Origin: JBASNZ01 sp049657775
GTDB lineage: Bacteria > Actinomycetota > Coriobacteriia > Anaerosomatales > Anaerosomataceae
Reading direction: 5' to 3'
DNA length: 46,919 nt
NCBI GenBank assembly: GCA_049657775.1
Contig: JBASNZ010000108.1
Span: 1 to 46,919, forward strand
Below, piece by piece: positions 16,717-25,073 of this stretch; the first letter of the stretch is position 1; the number at the start of each line of letters is the position of its first letter. The translations under genes were made by a program, and so were the position numbers. The notes under the pieces were generated by a model, which did not search any database, was not told where the DNA came from, and worked only from the letters and a program-made list of their open reading frames with translations.

Positions 16717-18285
16717 CTACCCCTGAGTCCCGACGAATGAGGCCGAGAACTCCTTGAGCGCTGCGGACAGCTGCTCGACAAGGGCGTCCGACAGGACCTT
16801 CTCCAACGCGATGCTCGAGCCCAGATCCGGGTGCGCGCTATGCGCGAACTCGAGGAACTCGTCACGGAAGCGCTGCACGTCCTCTACGGCGATCTCGTCT
16901 AAGAATCCCTTGGTACCCGCGAAGATGACCATGACCTGGTCCTGAACGGGCATCGGCACGTAGCGGCCCTGCTTGAGAAGCTCGACAAGGCGCGCACCAC
17001 GGTTGAGCGCGGCCTGCGTCGACTTGTCCAGGTCCGAGCCGAACTGCGCGAACGCCTGGAGCTCGCGGTACTGCGCCAGGTCGAGACGGAGCGAACCAGC
17101 GACCTGCTTCATGGCCTTGATCTGTGCGTTACCGCCGACTCGGGAGACGGAGATACCGACGTTGATGGCCGGGCGGACACCCTGGAAGAAGAGGTCCGTC
17201 TGCAAGAAGATCTGGCCGTCGGTGATGGAGATGACGTTGGTCGGGATGTACGCCGAGACGTCACCCGCCTGGGTCTCGATCACCGGAAGCGCCGTAAGCG
17301 AACCCGCTCCGAGCTCGTCGTTCATCTTGACCGCGCGCTCGAGTAGGCGGCTGTGCAGATAGAAGACGTCGCCGGGATACGCCTCGCGGCCCGGCGGGCG
17401 GCGCAGCGTGAGCGACATCTGGCGGTACGCGACGGCCTGCTTGGAGAGGTCGTCGAACACGACCAGGACCGCACGCCCGGGGTTGTCCTTGCTCGCGGGC
17501 TTGCCGTCGGCGCCGGTGTACATGAAGTGCTCGCCCATCGCCACGCCGGCGAGCGGCGCGATGTACTGCAGCGGGGCGGGATCGGACGCGTTGGCGGTGA
17601 CGACGATGGTGTAGTCCATCGCACCGTAGGCCTCGAGCGTCTGCACCACGCCGGCCACCGTGGAGGCCTTCTGGCCCACGGCGACGTACACGCAGATGAC
17701 GTCGTTGCCCTTCTGGTTGATGATCGCGTCGATCGCCACGGCCGTCTTGCCGGTCTGGCGGTCGCCGATGATGAGCTCGCGTTGGCCTCGGCCGATCGGG
17801 ATCATCGCGTCGATGGCCATGATGCCGGTCTGCATGGGCTCGTGAACGCCCTTGCGCTCGATAACGCCCGGCGCGCGGAACTCGACAGGACGGGTACCCT
17901 CGGCAGGGATCGGGCCCTTGCCGTCGATCGGCTCCCCAAGCGGGTTGACGATGCGTCCGAGGAACGCCTTGCCGGACGGCACCTCAACGATGCGGCCGGT
18001 TGTGCGGACGATGTCGTTCTCCTTGATGAGCGAAGTCTCGCCCATGAGAACGGCGCCGATCTCGTCGCGGTCGAGGTTGAGGGCCATGCCCATGACGACC
18101 TCGCCGTCACCCGCCACGAACTCGAGGAGCTCGCCGGCCATGGCGCCCTTGAGTCCATCAACGCGCGCGATACCGTCACCGAGCTGCATGACGGTGCCGA
18201 CTTCCCGGACGTCAACGGAGGTCTTGAACGACTCGAGCTGTGCCTTGAGGACCGCGTCTATCTTGCTGGCGGTGATCTCAGCCAT
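16717..18285 (-). CDS. atpA: ATP synthase F1 subunit alpha
   Basis: Non-catalytic nucleotide-binding subunit, 522 residues from ATG 18285. Walker A is GDRQTGKT (174-181); the substrate segment ISVSRVGGNAQ and the C-terminal helical domain are standard. ATG 18285 is preferred to an upstream GTG because a GGAGGTGAGG site precedes it and it lies one base after the atpH stop (TAACATG). The N-terminal SSKIDAVLKAQ-like helix that binds delta is present. Confidence 0.96.
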   Translation of the reverse strand: MAEITASKIDAVLKAQLESFKTSVDVREVGTVMQLGDGIARVDGLKGAMAGELLEFVAGDGEVVMGMALNLDRDEIGAVLMGETSLIKENDIVRTTGRIVEVPSGKAFLGRIVNPLGEPIDGKGPIPAEGTRPVEFRAPGVIERKGVHEPMQTGIMAIDAMIPIGRGQRELIIGDRQTGKTAVAIDAIINQKGNDVICVYVAVGQKASTVAGVVQTLEAYGAMDYTIVVTANASDPAPLQYIAPLAGVAMGEHFMYTGADGKPASKDNPGRAVLVVFDDLSKQAVAYRQMSLTLRRPPGREAYPGDVFYLHSRLLERAVKMNDELGAGSLTALPVIETQAGDVSAYIPTNVISITDGQIFLQTDLFFQGVRPAINVGISVSRVGGNAQIKAMKQVAGSLRLDLAQYRELQAFAQFGSDLDKSTQAALNRGARLVELLKQGRYVPMPVQDQVMVIFAGTKGFLDEIAVEDVQRFRDEFLEFAHSAHPDLGSSIALEKVLSDALVEQLSAALKEFSASFVGTQG

Positions 18286-18286
18286 G

Positions 18287-18844
18287 TTATGCCTCACCTC
18301 CCTGGCGTGCGGTGGTCAGGGCCTGACGGAGATCGCGCAGCTGCGAAGTAACGCTGCCGTCGAGCACCCGTCCGGCCACCCGGATGACGATGCCGCCGAG
18401 GATCGAGGAATCGACGCTCTCGCGGAGCGAGACTTTGCGATCCAGGGCGGTTGATAGCTTCTCTGTGAGACTGGCGCGCAGCGCGTCGGAGAGCGGGACC
18501 GCTGTGGTCACCTCCGCGACAACGATGCCGCGCTCGGTCTCCGCGATTGCGGTGAACGCGCGTGCGAGGTCACCGAGCTTGTCGGTGAGACCGCGGTCGA
18601 CCATGAGCGTGACGACCGAGAGCGTCTCGGGCGAGACCTCTCCGCCGAAGATGTCGCGCAGTACGTCGCGCTTCTTCTCGGCGGGGATGCTCGTGTTAGA
18701 GAGCGCCTCGCGCAGGTCGATGTTGCCGCGAACGGCAGTGACCACGCCGCGCAGACCGTCGTCGGCGGCATCGACCGAGTCGCTTAAGGCGGCAAGGTCG
18801 AACAGCACGCGCGCGTAGGTCTCCACGAGCTCGCTAGTTCTCAT
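18287..18844 (-). CDS. atpH: ATP synthase F1 subunit delta
   Basis: Peripheral-stalk subunit joining the b subunits to the top of F1. The 185-residue protein starts ELVETYARVLFDLA, contains the N-terminal six-helix domain (about 1-105) and the C-terminal GGIVIRVAGRVLDGSVTSQLRDL signature (about 148-170) typical of delta/OSCP. It overlaps the 3' end of atpF by 11 bp, and the atpA start follows its stop after one base. Mycobacterial-type fusion of b and delta is not seen; the two subunits are separate here. Confidence 0.94.
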   Translation of the reverse strand: MRTSELVETYARVLFDLAALSDSVDAADDGLRGVVTAVRGNIDLREALSNTSIPAEKKRDVLRDIFGGEVSPETLSVVTLMVDRGLTDKLGDLARAFTAIAETERGIVVAEVTTAVPLSDALRASLTEKLSTALDRKVSLRESVDSSILGGIVIRVAGRVLDGSVTSQLRDLRQALTTARQGGEA

Positions 18845-19334
18845 TCAGGCTACCCACCTCTGCGATGTAGCGCTCGATGAGTGCCTCGTGCTCCTTGGCG
18901 CTCATCTTCTCGCCGAGGATCTTGCCGGCGACTGCCACCGACAGGTCGGCGACGCTCGCCTGCAGCTCGGCCATCGCGGCGGTCTTCTCGGACCGGATGG
19001 CTTCGACTGCCTTGGCCTTCTCGGCGTCCGCCTCTTCGCGAGCCTTCGCCAGGATCTCGGCCTTCATGCTCTCGGCGACGGTCCGACCCTGCTCGATGAC
19101 CTTCGCGGCCTCTGCGCGAGCCTCGGCCATCTGCACGCGGTACTCCTCGAGCAGACGCTCGGCCTCAACGCGGGTCTCCTCGGCCTTCTCGATCGATTCA
19201 CGAATCTTGTCGGCACGCTCGTCGAGCATCTTGGTTATCGGCGGGAAGGCAACCTTCCACATGACAACGAACAGCACGGCAAACGCGGCGATGTTGACCC
19301 ACATCTCTGTGGTATTAGGGATGATCAATTCCAC
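18834..19334 (-). CDS. atpF: ATP synthase Fo subunit b
   Basis: Peripheral stalk, 166 residues. One N-terminal transmembrane helix (about 10-28, NIAAFAVLFVVMWKVAF) is followed by PPITKMLDERADKIRESIE, the usual start of the long helical stalk, and then a charged Ala/Glu/Lys coiled coil. The start is GTG 19334, with GGAGGAG seven bases upstream. It is a single b gene with no second b' copy in the operon. Confidence 0.94.
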   Translation of the reverse strand: MELIIPNTTEMWVNIAAFAVLFVVMWKVAFPPITKMLDERADKIRESIEKAEETRVEAERLLEEYRVQMAEARAEAAKVIEQGRTVAESMKAEILAKAREEADAEKAKAVEAIRSEKTAAMAELQASVADLSVAVAGKILGEKMSAKEHEALIERYIAEVGSLNEN

Positions 19335-19364
19335 TTAGGGACTCCTCCCGCTCTCGTTAGCGAA

Positions 19365-19574
19365 CTAGCCGTTGAGAACAAAGGCGAGAACGAAGCCGAG
19401 GAGGCCGAGGGCCTCGATCATGCCGAGAGCAATGAACATGGTGGTCTGCAGGCGGCCGGCCATCTCAGGCTGGCGAGCCATCGACTCGATCGTCTTCGAA
19501 CCGACCATTCCCAGGCCGAGGGCCACGCCGATGATAGCGAGACCGAACGCGAGCCCAGCACCCAGAGCTGACAT
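19365..19574 (-). CDS. atpE: ATP synthase Fo subunit c (proton-type)
   Basis: Proteolipid of the rotor ring, 69 residues from ATG 19574, which has AAGGAGG six bases upstream; an eight-residue upstream extension is rejected. Two membrane helices flank the polar loop ARQPE (33-37). The ion-binding carboxylate is E54 in ALGMIEALGLLG. Sodium-type rings normally show Gln in helix 1 and Ser/Thr next to the Glu; here the equivalent positions are Leu and Ala, so proton coupling is expected. Confidence 0.95.
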   Translation of the reverse strand: MSALGAGLAFGLAIIGVALGLGMVGSKTIESMARQPEMAGRLQTTMFIALGMIEALGLLGFVLAFVLNG

Positions 19575-19671
19575 AAACTGCCTCCTTCTAGTTCCCACCC
19601 GCCGGTTCTCCGGTCAGGTGACGTCTCCCGTGTATGTCACGCCGCGAGATGCGCGACGAGTCCAACTGTGA

Positions 19672-20469
19672 CTAGTGCTCGCCCGCGTGCAGGGCGCCGT
19701 TGATGTAAACCGCTGTCAGGATGCTGAAGATGTACGCCTGCAGCACAGCGACGAAGAGCTCGAACGCGCGCAGAACGACCTGCATGAGGAAGGACAGCGG
19801 CAGCACGAGCACGCTCGTGGCTGTGAAATGGTCGATGGCCAGCGCCATGAAGATCGCGAACACACCAAGCATGATGTGTCCGGCGTACATGTTGGCAAAG
19901 AGTCGAACGCCCAGCGTGAACGGGCGGAGCAGGTGCGAGATGATCTCGATCACGAAGATCAGCGGCGCCAGCCACATCGGGGTGCCTCCGGGCACGAAAC
20001 TCTTGATGTAGTGGCCGAGGCCGACCTGCTTGATGCCGATCGCGTTGTAGACGATGAAGACCACGATCGCCCACGTGAACGTGGTGCCGACCGTGCCGGT
20101 GCCCGGCAGCGCCGGCGGGATGTTGCCGAGCAGGTTGCTGAAGAGCACGAAAAAGAAGATCGTGCCGATGAACGGGAAGTACTTCTTGCCTTCGGGCCCC
20201 ATAACGTCCACGCAGACACCATTGCGGACGAAGTCCACGCCGGCCTCAAAGAGGTTGCCGATGCCGGAGGGCACGAGCTTGGGTTTACGCGAAGCCGCCA
20301 CAACGAAAACGAGCAGCAGCACGACGCCGATGATCAGCCAGAACGTGTAGTTCGTGAGGCTGAACGTGGCGTGCTCCGAGAAGGGCCGTACCGAGAGCTC
20401 GTGGAGCAACTCGGCAAGCTTCTCGGCCATGGGGCTCGCTTCAGCGGCCGGGACAACGGGTGCAGACAC
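19672..20469 (-). CDS. atpB: ATP synthase Fo subunit a
   Basis: Stator channel subunit, 265 residues, several membrane helices. The essential Arg is R189 in FTLGVRLFANMYAGH, facing E54 of subunit c. Other family marks are FSNLLGNIPPALPG (110-123) and the last helix with QAYIFSILTAVYI. The annotated GTG 20469 has a GGGAGGGAG site about 11 bases upstream; an internal ATG at 20430 is a possible alternative. A 73-bp gap separates it from atpE. Confidence 0.95.
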   Translation of the reverse strand: MSAPVVPAAEASPMAEKLAELLHELSVRPFSEHATFSLTNYTFWLIIGVVLLLVFVVAASRKPKLVPSGIGNLFEAGVDFVRNGVCVDVMGPEGKKYFPFIGTIFFFVLFSNLLGNIPPALPGTGTVGTTFTWAIVVFIVYNAIGIKQVGLGHYIKSFVPGGTPMWLAPLIFVIEIISHLLRPFTLGVRLFANMYAGHIMLGVFAIFMALAIDHFTATSVLVLPLSFLMQVVLRAFELFVAVLQAYIFSILTAVYINGALHAGEH

Positions 20470-20487
20470 GGTTGGAGTCTCCCTCCC

Positions 20488-20922
20488 TTAGGCGGACGTT
20501 CGGGATGACATCAAGCGACTCGTGCGGAGCGCCTCGACCACAAGGGATGCGAGGAATGCCAGGACGAGGGCGATACCAAATGCAGCGAGGCCGCCGGGCG
20601 CGATCATGAAGTAGCCCGTGAGCGCGGCTGCAACAACCAGGAACTTGCCGCCCATGACCAGCATGAGCGCGAGGAATCCGCGGAACGGGTCCTCCGGGGT
20701 CACAAGGCGTGACGCCCTGCGGGACACAAGCATCGTGACGACGCCGAGGCAAAGACCGAGGGCGACCGCGATCACGGGGTTCGCGAACAGAGCCGCGCTA
20801 TCGCCGAAGTTGCCTGACAGTGTTCCTGACCCCTCATCCCGTGCCCGGACATGAACCGCGCGCAGTGCGCAGCGTTTCCCCCGGGAGTGACCGACGAGGG
20901 CGCGCGCCGCGAAGCGGCACAT
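20488..20922 (-). CDS. atpI: AtpI-like membrane protein (ATP synthase operon leader gene), start uncertain
   Basis: First gene of the atp operon. Three hydrophobic helices are visible (about 48-70, 85-110 and 112-133 counted from ATG 20922), fitting the small AtpI/UncI family that helps c-ring assembly or magnesium uptake. Position directly before atpB supports the name more than sequence does. The first 31 residues from ATG 20922 are Arg/Cys/His-rich and look non-coding, and no good ribosome site precedes that ATG. A non-canonical start near LSGNFGDSAALFANPV (CTG about 20829, after GAGG and AGGA) or a downstream GTG is possible. I give the longest frame that still lies downstream of the predicted promoter. 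Confidence 0.65.
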   Translation of the reverse strand: MCRFAARALVGHSRGKRCALRAVHVRARDEGSGTLSGNFGDSAALFANPVIAVALGLCLGVVTMLVSRRASRLVTPEDPFRGFLALMLVMGGKFLVVAAALTGYFMIAPGGLAAFGIALVLAFLASLVVEALRTSRLMSSRTSA

Positions 20923-20977
20923 GCCGATCCATCGTCACGGAATCGCTATCCGACCGGGGGGAGCGGAAAGCGTGCTC

Positions 20978-21006
20978 ACTATATAACAAGGTCGCTTCTG
21001 CGACAA
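20978..21006 (-). promoter_or_regulatory. Promoter of the atp operon
   Basis: On the minus strand, TTGTCG (21001-21006) is followed by a 17-bp spacer and TATAGT (20978-20983). Both boxes match the housekeeping consensus well and the AT-rich -10 stands out in GC-rich DNA. Predicted transcription start is near 20971, about 50 bp before the atpI ATG. The 133-bp gap 20923-21055 between wecA and atpI holds nothing else recognisable. Confidence 0.7.
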
Positions 21007-21055
21007 GGAGATCGCGCATGCGTGCCGACGCCGGATCGTGCCGCTCTAAAGGGCG

Positions 21056-22129
21056 CTACTCGTCATCGTGATGCGCGGCCTCGAAGAGGCCAAGCCAATA
21101 GGCCATGAACCCCGAAAGAGACGCCAGAACGACAAGGGTGAGGATCCTCCACACCGGCGGCGCCCAGCGCATCGCGTAGCCGCCGAACGCAAGCGCGACG
21201 GACCATACATAGATGATGAGAACGGTCTGTCGCTGGTTGAATCCGCGGCCCAGAAGCCTGTGGTGGATGTGTCCCTTGTCCGCGGTCTGGATCGGCGCTC
21301 CGCGCATGCGGCGCCGGATGATGGCCGAGAGCGTGTCGAAGATGGGCACGCCGATGATGAGCAGCGGGACGACCAACGTGATCGTCGCGACCGACTTCAT
21401 CACACCGAGCAGGGATATGCACGCGAGTGTGAAGCCTAAGAAGAGCGCGCCCGAGTCACCCATGAAGATGCTGGCCGGGTGGAAGTTGTAACGCAGGAAG
21501 CCCGCGCACGCTCCGAGCAGCGCGGCCGAGAGTGCGCCCGCCACCAGTACGTTGGTCTGCTGGGCAAGCACGAGGAAACTAAGCGCGGCGATCGCCGTGA
21601 CGCCAGCGGCAAGCCCATCGAGGCCGTCGATGAGGTTGATGACGTTGGCGAACCCGACGATCCAGAAGAGCGTGATGGGTATGGCGAGCACCCCGAGCAA
21701 GATGATGCCGCCGCCAAAGGGGTTGCTGATGAAGTTGATGCGCACGCCGAACGCGATGACAACGCCGGCCGCCGCCAGCTGTCCAAGGAATTTCTGTCCC
21801 GGTTTGAGCTCGATCACGTCATCCACGATGCCCACTGCGAACATCACGAATATGCCGAGCAGCGCACCGAGCAAGGGCTTGCTCTGTCTGAGCATCATGC
21901 CCGGCCAGCCCCAAAACCGTTCACCCAGATACTCAACCGCGACAGCGGCAGCGAACCCGGTGAACATGGCGACGCCGCCGATCCTGGGCACGATACCGGT
22001 GTGGACGTTCCGACCGCCAGGATGCGCGACTATCCCCCACCGGATGCCCGCAAGGCGTACGAGCGGTGTCACCGCGAGGGTGACGCCAAGCGCCACGGCG
22101 ACGATGACCGCGTACTGCGTGAAGTTCAC
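21056..22129 (-). CDS. wecA: Undecaprenyl-phosphate GlcNAc-1-phosphate transferase (WecA/TagO family)
   Basis: Polytopic membrane enzyme (357 residues, about 10-11 helices) that starts lipid-linked glycan synthesis by putting a GlcNAc-1-phosphate on undecaprenyl phosphate. Motifs of the MraY/WecA superfamily are clear: DDVIELKPGQKF (103-114), NLIDGLDGLAAG (165-176), MGDSGALFLGF (about 239-249) and the cytoplasmic HIHHRLLGRGF loop (about 298-308) specific to WecA/TagO. M. tuberculosis has the homologue (Rv1302) in the same place before atp. It could prime the ManNAc3NAcA-containing polymer of the left-hand cluster. The start is GTG 22129, overlapping the comEB stop by four bases (GTGA). Confidence 0.93.
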   Translation of the reverse strand: MNFTQYAVIVAVALGVTLAVTPLVRLAGIRWGIVAHPGGRNVHTGIVPRIGGVAMFTGFAAAVAVEYLGERFWGWPGMMLRQSKPLLGALLGIFVMFAVGIVDDVIELKPGQKFLGQLAAAGVVIAFGVRINFISNPFGGGIILLGVLAIPITLFWIVGFANVINLIDGLDGLAAGVTAIAALSFLVLAQQTNVLVAGALSAALLGACAGFLRYNFHPASIFMGDSGALFLGFTLACISLLGVMKSVATITLVVPLLIIGVPIFDTLSAIIRRRMRGAPIQTADKGHIHHRLLGRGFNQRQTVLIIYVWSVALAFGGYAMRWAPPVWRILTLVVLASLSGFMAYWLGLFEAAHHDDE

Positions 22130-22581
22130 GCGCTGTCACCACCAAGCCGCCGGGGCACGATGCCTGCCTCGGCCAGCAGTTCCTCGGAGAGCGCGTCCGG
22201 GTACGACTCGCGGTACACGATGTCCACGACACCGGCGTTGATCAGGATCTTCGCGCAGAGAACGCACGGCTGGTGGGTACAGTACACGGTGGCTCCGTCG
22301 ATCGGGATACCGTGGCGCGCTGCCTGGATGACCGCGTTCTGCTCGGCGTGGATGCCGCGACACAATTCGTGCTGCGTACCCGAGGGAATGCCGCGGGTCT
22401 CACGGATGCAACCGACATCCTCGCAATGCGCCAGACCGGACGGCACGCCGTTGTAGCCTGTCGCAAGGATGCGCTTGTCTTTGACCAGCACCGCGCCGAT
22501 CGAGCGACGCATGCACGTGGCCCGACCCGAGACCTGTTCGGCGATGGCCATGAAGTACTCGTCCCATGAAGGGCGGGGCAT
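22126..22581 (-). CDS. comEB: Deoxycytidylate (dCMP) deaminase, ComEB type
   Basis: Converts dCMP to dUMP, feeding thymidylate synthesis; a ThyX gene lies 6 kb upstream in the same direction. The 151-residue protein has the zinc-deaminase signature HAEQNA (78-83) and PCVLCAK (105-111), with the extra Cys/His-rich loop (about 53-79) typical of dCMP deaminases. ATG 22581 gives the standard start MPRPSWDEYFM; a 57-residue upstream frame overlaps upp and is rejected. Confidence 0.92.
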   Translation of the reverse strand: MPRPSWDEYFMAIAEQVSGRATCMRRSIGAVLVKDKRILATGYNGVPSGLAHCEDVGCIRETRGIPSGTQHELCRGIHAEQNAVIQAARHGIPIDGATVYCTHQPCVLCAKILINAGVVDIVYRESYPDALSEELLAEAGIVPRRLGGDSA

Positions 22582-22595
22582 GGTGTGGCTCCGAA

Positions 22596-23240
22596 CTACT
22601 TGGTACCGAAGAGCCGGTCGCCCGCATCGCCCAGTCCGGGCACGATGTACCCGTGGTCGTTGAGGTGGCTGTCGACGGCACAGGTGTAGATCATGACGTC
22701 CTGGCACGCCTCCACCACGGCCTGGACCCCCTCGGGGGCCGAGATCAGACACAGCAGGTTGATGGCCTTTGCGCCGCGATCGCGCAGGAACTGGACGGCC
22801 GCCGCGGCGGAGCCACCGGTGGCGAGCATTGGATCGACGATGAGGATGTCACGCTCGCCGATGTCCTCGGGAAGCTTGCAGTAGTACTCGACCGGCTTCA
22901 GCGTTACGGGGTCGCGATACAGACCCACATGACCCACCTTCGCGGCGGGGATGAGCTCGAGTATGCCGTCGACCATGCCGAGACCGGCGCGGAGGATCGG
23001 GATCACCGCAACCTTCTTGCCGGCCAGCACGTACGTGGTCGTCTCGGTGATCGGCGTGGTGACCGTTGTCTCGGCAAGCTGGAAGGAGCGCGTCGCCTCG
23101 TACGCCATGAGCATGGCGAGTTCCTTGACGAGCTCGCGGAACTCCTTGGCACCCGTGCCCAGGTCACGGAGGATCGACAGCTTGTGCTGGATGAGCGGAT
23201 GGTCCATGACCACGACGTTGTCCCACTGGCGCTCGGGCAT
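22596..23240 (-). CDS. upp: Uracil phosphoribosyltransferase
   Basis: Salvages uracil to UMP using PRPP. The 214-residue protein has the N-terminal DHPLIQHKLSILRD motif, the catalytic PILRAGLGMVDG loop (81-92) and the PRPP-binding VDPMLATGGSA (135-145); the C-terminal PGLGDAGDRLFGT is diagnostic. ATG 23240 follows AGGAG with six-base spacing, so the in-frame extension to 23318 is not used. The upp-glyA-rpiB neighbourhood before atp genes is also known in Firmicutes. Confidence 0.95.
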   Translation of the reverse strand: MPERQWDNVVVMDHPLIQHKLSILRDLGTGAKEFRELVKELAMLMAYEATRSFQLAETTVTTPITETTTYVLAGKKVAVIPILRAGLGMVDGILELIPAAKVGHVGLYRDPVTLKPVEYYCKLPEDIGERDILIVDPMLATGGSAAAAVQFLRDRGAKAINLLCLISAPEGVQAVVEACQDVMIYTCAVDSHLNDHGYIVPGLGDAGDRLFGTK

Positions 23241-23271
23241 GATCACTCCTCTTGATCGAGACGACGATTCG

Positions 23272-24516
23272 CTAGAGCTCGGGGTAGAGCGGGTGCTCGT
23301 CAAGCATCGTGCGGACACGGGCGGCGATGGAGGAAAGATGCGCCTCGTCGTCGCGGTGGAATACGGCCTCGGCGATCATGCGGCCTACCTCGCGCATGTC
23401 GTCCTCGCCAAAGCCGCGGGTCGTCATCGCAGGAGACCCCACCCGGATACCGCTCGTGACGAACGGGCTCTCCGGGTCATTGGGGATCGCGTTCTTGTTG
23501 GTGGTGATGCCGACCTCCTCAAGGAGCGCCTGCGCTTCCTTGCCGGTGATCTTGGCGGGACGCAGGTCCACCAGCATGAGGTGGTTGTCGGTACCGCCCG
23601 ATACGAGCCTGAGACCCGCTTCGACCATCGCCTCGCCCATGACGCGGGCATTGACGACCACCTGGTCGATGTAGGTCTTGAACTCGGGCTGCATCGCCTC
23701 TTTGAAAGCGACCGCCTTGGCCGCGATGATGTGCTCGAGCGGCCCGCCCTGGAGGCCGGGGAACACGGCCTTGTCGATGGCCGTGGCGTGCTCTTCCTTG
23801 CACAGGATGAGACCGCTTCTGGGACCCCGCAGCGTCTTGTGCGTGGTCGTTGTCACGACATCGGCCCACGGCACGGGAGACGGGTGTGCGCCCGTGGCCA
23901 CAAGCCCGGCGATGTGCGCCATATCCACCATGAGGATGGCGCCCACCTCTTTGGCGATCGCCGAGAAGCGCTCGAAGTCGATCACGCGGGGATACGCGCT
24001 GGCGCCCGCGAGGATCATCTTGGGGCGGTGCTGCCGTGCCAAACGCTCGACCTCGTCGTAGTCGATGCGCTCGTCGTCACCCAGGCCGTAGGGCACCACG
24101 TTGAACCACTTGCCCGAGAAGTTGACGGGCGAGCCATGGGTGAGGTGACCTCCCATGGCCAGGTTCATGCCAAGGAACGTGTCTCCCGGATTCATGAACG
24201 CGTAGTACACGGCCAGGTTCGCGGGAGCACCCGCGTGCGGCTGCACGTTCGCGTGATCGGCACCGAAGAGCTCTGTGGCGCGGTCGCGCGCGAGGTTCTC
24301 GACGACGTCGACCTGCTCGCAACCGCCGTAGTAACGCTTACCGGGGAGACCCTCGGCGTATTTGTTCGTGAGTACCGTCCCGGCTGCCTCAAGGACCGCT
24401 GGTGAGACGAAGTTCTCGCTGGCGATAAGCTCGATCGTGCCCCGCTGACGCGCCAACTCGGCATCGATCGCCGCCGCGAGCTCGGGGTCCTGCGCTGGGA
24501 TGTACCGAAGAGCCAT
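23272..24516 (-). CDS. glyA: Serine hydroxymethyltransferase
   Basis: PLP enzyme interconverting serine and glycine with tetrahydrofolate, the main source of one-carbon units. The 414-residue protein has ELIASENFVS (29-38), the substrate segment GKRYYGGCEQVD (59-70) and the PLP Lys227 in VTTTTHKTLRGPR. The usual VQPHSGAQAN motif is VQPHAGAPAN here (91-100), a mild variation. It starts at ATG 24516, 27 bp after rpiB, with 31 bp before upp. Confidence 0.96.
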   Translation of the reverse strand: MALRYIPAQDPELAAAIDAELARQRGTIELIASENFVSPAVLEAAGTVLTNKYAEGLPGKRYYGGCEQVDVVENLARDRATELFGADHANVQPHAGAPANLAVYYAFMNPGDTFLGMNLAMGGHLTHGSPVNFSGKWFNVVPYGLGDDERIDYDEVERLARQHRPKMILAGASAYPRVIDFERFSAIAKEVGAILMVDMAHIAGLVATGAHPSPVPWADVVTTTTHKTLRGPRSGLILCKEEHATAIDKAVFPGLQGGPLEHIIAAKAVAFKEAMQPEFKTYIDQVVVNARVMGEAMVEAGLRLVSGGTDNHLMLVDLRPAKITGKEAQALLEEVGITTNKNAIPNDPESPFVTSGIRVGSPAMTTRGFGEDDMREVGRMIAEAVFHRDDEAHLSSIAARVRTMLDEHPLYPEL

Positions 24517-24543
24517 TGAGAAGGGTCCTTCCGATCGATGTGC

Positions 24544-24993
24544 CTACCCGTGATCGCCGTTCTCGATCTTTGTGATCTTGTCCACGCGCCGCTGGTGGCG
24601 GCCGCCTTCGAATGCGGTGGCAAGGAACGCGTCGACGACCTTGTCGGCCTGCGCCGGGGTCATGTATCGGCCCGGCAGCGTGAGTACGTTCGCGTCGTTG
24701 TGGCGCCGCGCCATGGCCGCCAGCTCCGGATCCATGATCTGCACCGCGCGGACGCCGTCGACCTTGTTCGCCGCGATCGCCATGCCCAGACCGGAACCAC
24801 ACGCCAGGATGCCGAAGTCCGCGTCACCCGATGCCACGGCTTCGCCGACTGCCCGGGCGTAGTCAGGATAGTCGACGGACTCCTCGTTGGTGGTGCCCAC
24901 GTCCACCACGTCGTATCCCGAGTGTCCCAGGTGCTCTTTGACGTGCTCCTTGAGCTCGAAACCCGCGTGATCGCTACCGATGAGGATACGCAC
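24544..24993 (-). CDS. rpiB: Ribose-5-phosphate isomerase B
   Basis: Interconverts ribose-5-P and ribulose-5-P. The 149-residue RpiB/LacAB-family protein has the phosphate-site start GSDHAGFELKEH, the catalytic-Cys segment GILACGSGLGMAIAANK and the R-H-N-D-ANVL segment. GTG 24993 is chosen because AGGGAG lies six bases upstream and the protein then starts VRILIGSDHAG; the open frame upstream runs through the hairpin and into tsaC. An actinobacterial RpiB is expected to prefer ribose over allose phosphate, but that was not resolved here. Confidence 0.93.
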   Translation of the reverse strand: MRILIGSDHAGFELKEHVKEHLGHSGYDVVDVGTTNEESVDYPDYARAVGEAVASGDADFGILACGSGLGMAIAANKVDGVRAVQIMDPELAAMARRHNDANVLTLPGRYMTPAQADKVVDAFLATAFEGGRHQRRVDKITKIENGDHG

Positions 24994-25015
24994 TGCGATC
25001 TCCCTCTGAGATGAG

Positions 25016-25056
25016 AATGCGGAAGGCGCCTCAGCCAATCGGACGCCTTCCGCATT
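25016..25056 (-). terminator. Hairpin between tsaC and rpiB
   Basis: A perfect 13-bp stem AATGCGGAAGGCG (25016-25028) / CGCCTTCCGCATT (25044-25056) with a 15-base loop, 17 bp downstream of the tsaC stop. The 3' side on the minus strand continues CTCATCTC with few T residues. It may terminate or attenuate the prfA-prmC-tsaC transcript before rpiB, or stabilise its end. Confidence 0.6.
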
Positions 25057-25073
25057 GTACAGTACCTTGCCGC

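Noticed and set aside
19365..19574. Sodium-driven ATP synthase.
   Set aside because: Subunit c has Leu and Ala where the sodium-binding Gln and Ser/Thr would be, so proton coupling is more likely.
24517..25073. A glycine riboswitch or other structured leader upstream of glyA or rpiB.
   Set aside because: glyA follows rpiB by 27 bp, and the only structure is a simple 13-bp hairpin before rpiB. No conserved riboswitch core could be seen.
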